Positions 7,144-8,532 of a stretch of DNA of 8,532 nucleotides are shown in pieces. Within the stretch, counting starts at the first letter, position 1. Every line of letters begins with the position of its first letter. The notes under the pieces were generated by a model. The model was not told the DNA's origin, did no database searches, and saw nothing but the letters and a program-made list of their open reading frames with translations. The DNA comes from an uncultured Campylobacter sp. (GTDB taxonomy: Bacteria; Campylobacterota; Campylobacteria; Campylobacterales; Campylobacteraceae): assembly GCA_938046705.1 (NCBI GenBank), contig CALIWP010000386.1, forward strand, positions 1 through 8,532, read 5' to 3'. A program made the translations under genes and the position numbers.

Positions 7144-7180
7144 GCGCCTTTTCAATAAGTAGGCTAAACTCGCAATGCCT

Positions 7181-7258
7181 CGGGGTGTAGCGCAGGCTGG
7201 TTAGCGCATCTGGTTTGGGACCAGAGGGCCGAAGGTTCGAATCCTTTCACCCCGACCA
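7181..7258 (+). tRNA. tRNA-Pro (anticodon UGG)
   Basis: A 78-base cloverleaf with encoded CCA. Acceptor CGGGGTG/CACCCCG is perfect, anticodon stem TCTGG/CCAGA with loop TTTGGGA (anticodon TGG, G37), T arm GAAGG-TTCGAAT-CCTTT with a G-T closing pair. C1-G72 is typical of bacterial tRNA-Pro. First gene of the five-tRNA operon. Confidence 0.97.
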
Positions 7259-7267
7259 TTTTTAGAT

Positions 7268-7345
7268 GGTGAGTGTAGCTCAGTCGGTTAGAGCATCAGA
7301 TTGTGGTCCTGAGGGTCGTGGGTTCGATTCCCATCACTCACCCCA
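7268..7345 (+). tRNA. tRNA-His (anticodon GUG) with unusual anticodon arm
   Basis: A cloverleaf with encoded CCA. Acceptor GTGAGTG/CACTCAC is perfect, and the extra encoded G-1 (7268) faces C73, the tRNA-His identity pair. Anticodon loop TTGTGGT carries GTG. Stem TCAGA/CCTGA has an A31/C39 mismatch at the loop, and position 37 is G instead of the usual bacterial A. The T arm is normal. Starts 9 bases after tRNA-Pro. Confidence 0.95.
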
Positions 7346-7350
7346 CTTGG

Positions 7351-7427
7351 GCGCTCGTAGCTCAATTGGATAGAGCGACAGACTTCGGATCTGTAGGTTA
7401 TGGGTTCGACTCCTATCGGGCGCGCCA
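7351..7427 (+). tRNA. tRNA-Arg (anticodon UCG)
   Basis: A 77-base cloverleaf with encoded CCA. Acceptor GCGCTCG/CGGGCGC with one T-G pair, discriminator G. Anticodon stem ACAGA/TCTGT with loop CTTCGGA gives TCG, reading CGN codons. T arm ATGGG-TTCGACT-CCTAT. Five bases after tRNA-His. Confidence 0.95.
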
Positions 7428-7439
7428 CTTTGTTTTTAT

Positions 7440-7516
7440 GCGCTCATAGCTCAGCTGGATAGAGCAACGGCCTTCTAAGCCGTAGGCCTCAGGTTCGAAT
7501 CCTGATGGGCGTACCA
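7440..7516 (+). tRNA. tRNA-Arg (anticodon UCU)
   Basis: A 77-base cloverleaf with encoded CCA. Acceptor GCGCTCA/TGGGCGT ends in a G1-U72 wobble, with a second wobble at T5-G68. Anticodon stem ACGGC/GCCGT with loop CTTCTAA gives TCT for AGA/AGG. T arm TCAGG-TTCGAAT-CCTGA. Twelve bases after the previous tRNA. Confidence 0.95.
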
Positions 7517-7531
7517 CTTTATTATTGTTGT

Positions 7532-7616
7532 GCGGATGTGGTGAAATTGGCAGACACGCCAGACTTAGGATCTGGTGCCCCACGGCGTGAAGGTTCAAGT
7601 CCTTTCATCCGCACCA
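7532..7616 (+). tRNA. tRNA-Leu (anticodon UAG)
   Basis: An 85-base class II tRNA with a long variable arm and encoded CCA. Acceptor GCGGATG/CATCCGC is perfect; anticodon stem CCAGA/TCTGG with loop CTTAGGA gives TAG for CUN codons. Last of the operon. No clear terminator follows, and base composition changes right after its 3' end. Confidence 0.96.
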
Positions 7617-7663
7617 TCCAAAATTCCCTAAAATACGATATTTCAAGACTTAAGATTTCAAAA

Positions 7664-7685
7664 GGTAACCCGATGGGTAACCCGA
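7664..7685 (+). repeat. 10-base direct repeat, period 12
   Basis: GGTAACCCGA occurs at 7664-7673 and again at 7676-7685. It lies 48-69 bases after the 3' end of tRNA-Leu. Short repeats here could be recombinase or excisionase arm sites, but no integrase gene is visible in the window. Confidence 0.6.
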
Positions 7686-7856
7686 AATTTCTATTTTTGT
7701 TTTTTAACTCCGCTTTTTAAAAAATTGATACATTGTTCTAGTTCTTAAAATGTTTACTTTTTTGCAAAAGTATAAAAAAGATAAAAATATGTTTTTCCAA
7801 AAATAGAGTATGTCTCCTGAAAAAATCATCCTGGTCTTTAAAATCTTATTCTTGCA

Positions 7857-7862
7857 TAAAAT
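7857..7862 (+). promoter_or_regulatory. Candidate -10 box before the hairpin cluster
   Basis: TAAAAT in the context TTGCATAAAAT. A transcript would start near 7869, directly before the first strong hairpin at 7874. No -35 is clear, and such boxes are frequent by chance in AT-rich DNA. Confidence 0.3.
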
Positions 7863-7873
7863 GTTGTTTAATA

Positions 7874-8022
7874 AAGTAAGTTTTGGCACTAGCGGTGCCA
7901 AAACTTACTTAGCACCATCGTCAAACGATAGTGCAGTAAGGTCTTAGCCAGACGGGCAAATAGCCTAGCGGCTATTATAAAAATCAGCTTAATTTTGGCA
8001 AAATTAAACGGCTGATTTTTAT
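7874..8022 (+). ncRNA. Candidate structured RNA of about 150 bases
   Basis: Four hairpins follow one another with little space. H1: a perfect 16-base stem (7874-7889 with 7895-7910), loop TAGCG. H2: GCACCATCGT (7912-7921) with ACGATAGTGC (7925-7934), one mismatch, extendable by CTTACT (7904-7909) with AGTAAG (7935-7940), which excludes part of H1. H3: AATAGCC (7959-7965) with GGCTATT (7970-7976), loop TAGC. H4: 12 outer pairs (7977-7988 with 8011-8022) plus 8 inner pairs (7989-7996 with 8000-8007). H4 ends in a T run and could close the transcript. I match it to no known RNA family; strand and transcription are inferred. A mobile-element end or regulatory leader are alternatives. Confidence 0.45.
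7977..8022 (+). terminator. Long hairpin with T run, possible terminator at the end of the hairpin cluster
   Basis: ATAAAAATCAGC (7977-7988) pairs perfectly with GCTGATTTTTAT (8011-8022). Nested inside, TTAATTTT (7989-7996) pairs with AAAATTAA (8000-8007) around loop GGC, leaving a 3-base bulge (ACG). The 3' arm carries TTTTT. Being symmetrical, it could act on both strands. Confidence 0.45.
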
Positions 8023-8268
8023 GTAATCGGCGTGCCAATACCTCAACCAAAAAGTTGCTCATTAGCTTTTTGTTTGATGTATTGAACCAGTTTGTAAATC
8101 CTATTTTAGTATATCATTTGCGGTTTTTGTATCTACCTAAAAGATATTACGATTGTCTAAAGTTTTATGTTTATACTTATCTAACCGATCTTGTAATTAT
8201 CTATATATTGATGCTTTTAAGGTGTTTTACCGTAGTATAAAAATACACAAGGCTAAAAAGTGGAAATA

Positions 8269-8277
8269 TGCTATAAT
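8269..8277 (+). promoter_or_regulatory. Extended -10 promoter of the small two-gene operon
   Basis: TG-C-TATAAT (TG at 8269-8270, TATAAT at 8272-8277), 24 bases before the ATG at 8302. No clear -35, typical for Campylobacter. Confidence 0.6.
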
Positions 8278-8301
8278 TATTAAAAGTCTAAAAGGATTAA
8301 T

Positions 8302-8520
8302 ATGCTAGCCAAACTGGAACTATCCATAGAAAAACCTGATGTGCTCGCCAAGGTTAAGGAATTTTTAAAAAGCCTAGGCAATGATATCAAGGTAGAAGAA
8401 GAAAATATAACCGATAAAAAGCTAGAAGCGTTTAATAGCGTATGCGGCAGCGTTAAATTAAACATTCCCGTCGAACCCGAAGAACTAGAAGAAGCAAGAG
8501 CTAAAAAATATGTCTTATAA
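8302..8520 (+). CDS. Small protein, likely antitoxin of a toxin-antitoxin pair
   Basis: A 72-residue protein with its own extended -10 promoter and AAAGGA (8291-8296) 5 bases before the ATG. It is highly charged, rich in Glu and Lys, and looks mostly helical. The N-terminal part (MLAKLELSIEKPDVLAKVKE) suggests a strand then a helix; the tail ends in a charged helix, PEELEEARAKKYVL. I do not recognise a standard AbrB, ribbon-helix-helix or Phd DNA-binding domain, so it is not a textbook VapB. The next frame starts inside its last four codons and begins MSYNIFL, as many PIN-domain toxins do, which is the main reason for calling it an antitoxin. Codon use is more A-rich than the genes left of the tRNA operon. 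It could instead be an unrelated small protein. Confidence 0.65.
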   Translation: MLAKLELSIEKPDVLAKVKEFLKSLGNDIKVEEENITDKKLEAFNSVCGSVKLNIPVEPEELEEARAKKYVL

Positions 8521-8532
8521 CATATTTTTGGA
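8510..8532 (+). CDS. Start of a downstream gene, possibly a PIN-domain (VapC-like) toxin, truncated by window edge
   Basis: An ATG at 8510 lies within the last codons of the upstream small gene, overlapping it by 11 bases in another frame. Seven residues are visible, MSYNIFL, followed by GA, which is the start of an Asp or Glu codon. PIN-domain ribonucleases of the VapC type commonly begin with a strand of this kind followed by a metal-binding Asp (pattern like YNIFLDTN). The overlap is typical of antitoxin-toxin operons. With only seven residues the identity is a hint, not a finding. Confidence 0.45.

Larger units (their letters stand above)
7617..8301 (+). other. AT-rich, accessory-looking segment without a supported protein gene
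   Basis: About 685 bases between tRNA-Leu and the small gene at 8302. No open frame here has a ribosome binding site and protein-like composition; the 61-codon frame from a TTG at 8055 is low-complexity and AT-driven. The stretch holds a short direct repeat (7664-7685), a cluster of hairpins (7874-8022), and promoter-like boxes. A weak ACTTTT/AAAAGT stem lies at 7756-7771. The AAATTT word common elsewhere is absent after 7690. The remainder, about 8040-8260, shows nothing I can assign. Confidence 0.6.

Noticed and set aside
7413..7598. Open frame on the minus strand containing RPSGFEPEAYGLEGRCS
   Set aside because: It is the antisense of the tRNA-Arg and tRNA-Leu genes, another recurrent false protein.
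7505..7720. Open frame on the plus strand containing LADTPDLGSGAPRREG
   Set aside because: This is tRNA-Leu read as protein, a widespread database artefact; it covers the tRNA and has no ribosome binding site.
7704..7901. 65-codon minus-strand frame
   Set aside because: Low-complexity AT-driven frame running through the first strong hairpin, without start signals.
7874..7910. Terminal inverted repeat of an insertion sequence
   Set aside because: The two arms are only 5 bases apart, so this is a hairpin; no transposase frame is present.
7874..8022. Retron msr-msd or tracrRNA as explanation of the hairpin cluster
   Set aside because: No reverse transcriptase, Cas gene or CRISPR repeat is visible and the 5'/3' repeats expected for a retron are not clear. 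A gene beyond the right edge cannot be excluded.
8055..8240. 61-codon frame starting at TTG, hydrophobic
   Set aside because: No ribosome binding site, composition explained by AT richness, and no recognisable motif.

Overview
The window looks like chromosomal DNA of a Campylobacterota bacterium, most likely a non-jejuni Campylobacter of the concisus/curvus/rectus/showae type. This is inferred from the very frequent word AAATTT (often TCAAATTT or AAATTTGA), promoters dominated by a TATAAT-like -10 box, AAGGA-type ribosome binding sites, and the protein families present. No marker gene in the window fixes the species.

Region 1 (1-3780, minus strand) reads as a compact four-gene operon. In transcription order it is a small Cys-anchored lipoprotein of unknown function, endonuclease IV (nfo), a FadL/OMPP1-type outer-membrane channel, and an AMP-forming acyl-CoA synthetase that runs off the left edge. 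The junctions are a 4-base overlap, zero spacing and 9 bases. The last two genes form a plausible fatty-acid uptake and activation pair.

Region 2 (3781-4220) holds back-to-back promoters, tRNA-Glu(UUC), and about 300 bases of AAATTT-rich DNA without a gene.

Region 3 (4221-7072, plus strand) holds a TerC-family membrane protein, then two inverted repeats, then a two-gene unit with overlapping start and stop codons: an AlkD-like DNA alkylation repair protein and a MATE-family multidrug exporter. The MATE protein lacks the usual TM1 aspartate. AlkD-like glycosylase and Nfo would perform successive steps of base-excision repair, but they lie in separate, opposite transcripts.

Region 4 (7073-7616) is a tRNA operon, Pro(UGG)-His(GUG)-Arg(UCG)-Arg(UCU)-Leu(UAG), behind a near-consensus TTGACA-17-TACAAT promoter. 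The tRNA-His has an unusual anticodon arm: G37 and an A31/C39 mismatch.

Region 5 (7617-8532) differs in character. It is AT-rich, the AAATTT word stops after 7690, and it starts directly after the 3' end of tRNA-Leu, a common integration site. It holds a 12-base-period direct repeat, a dense run of hairpins (7874-8022) that may be an undescribed structured RNA with alternative folds, and at the right edge the start of what looks like a toxin-antitoxin operon: a 72-residue protein overlapping a reading frame that begins MSYNIFL, as PIN-domain toxins often do. This accessory-looking segment is the most interesting part of the window.
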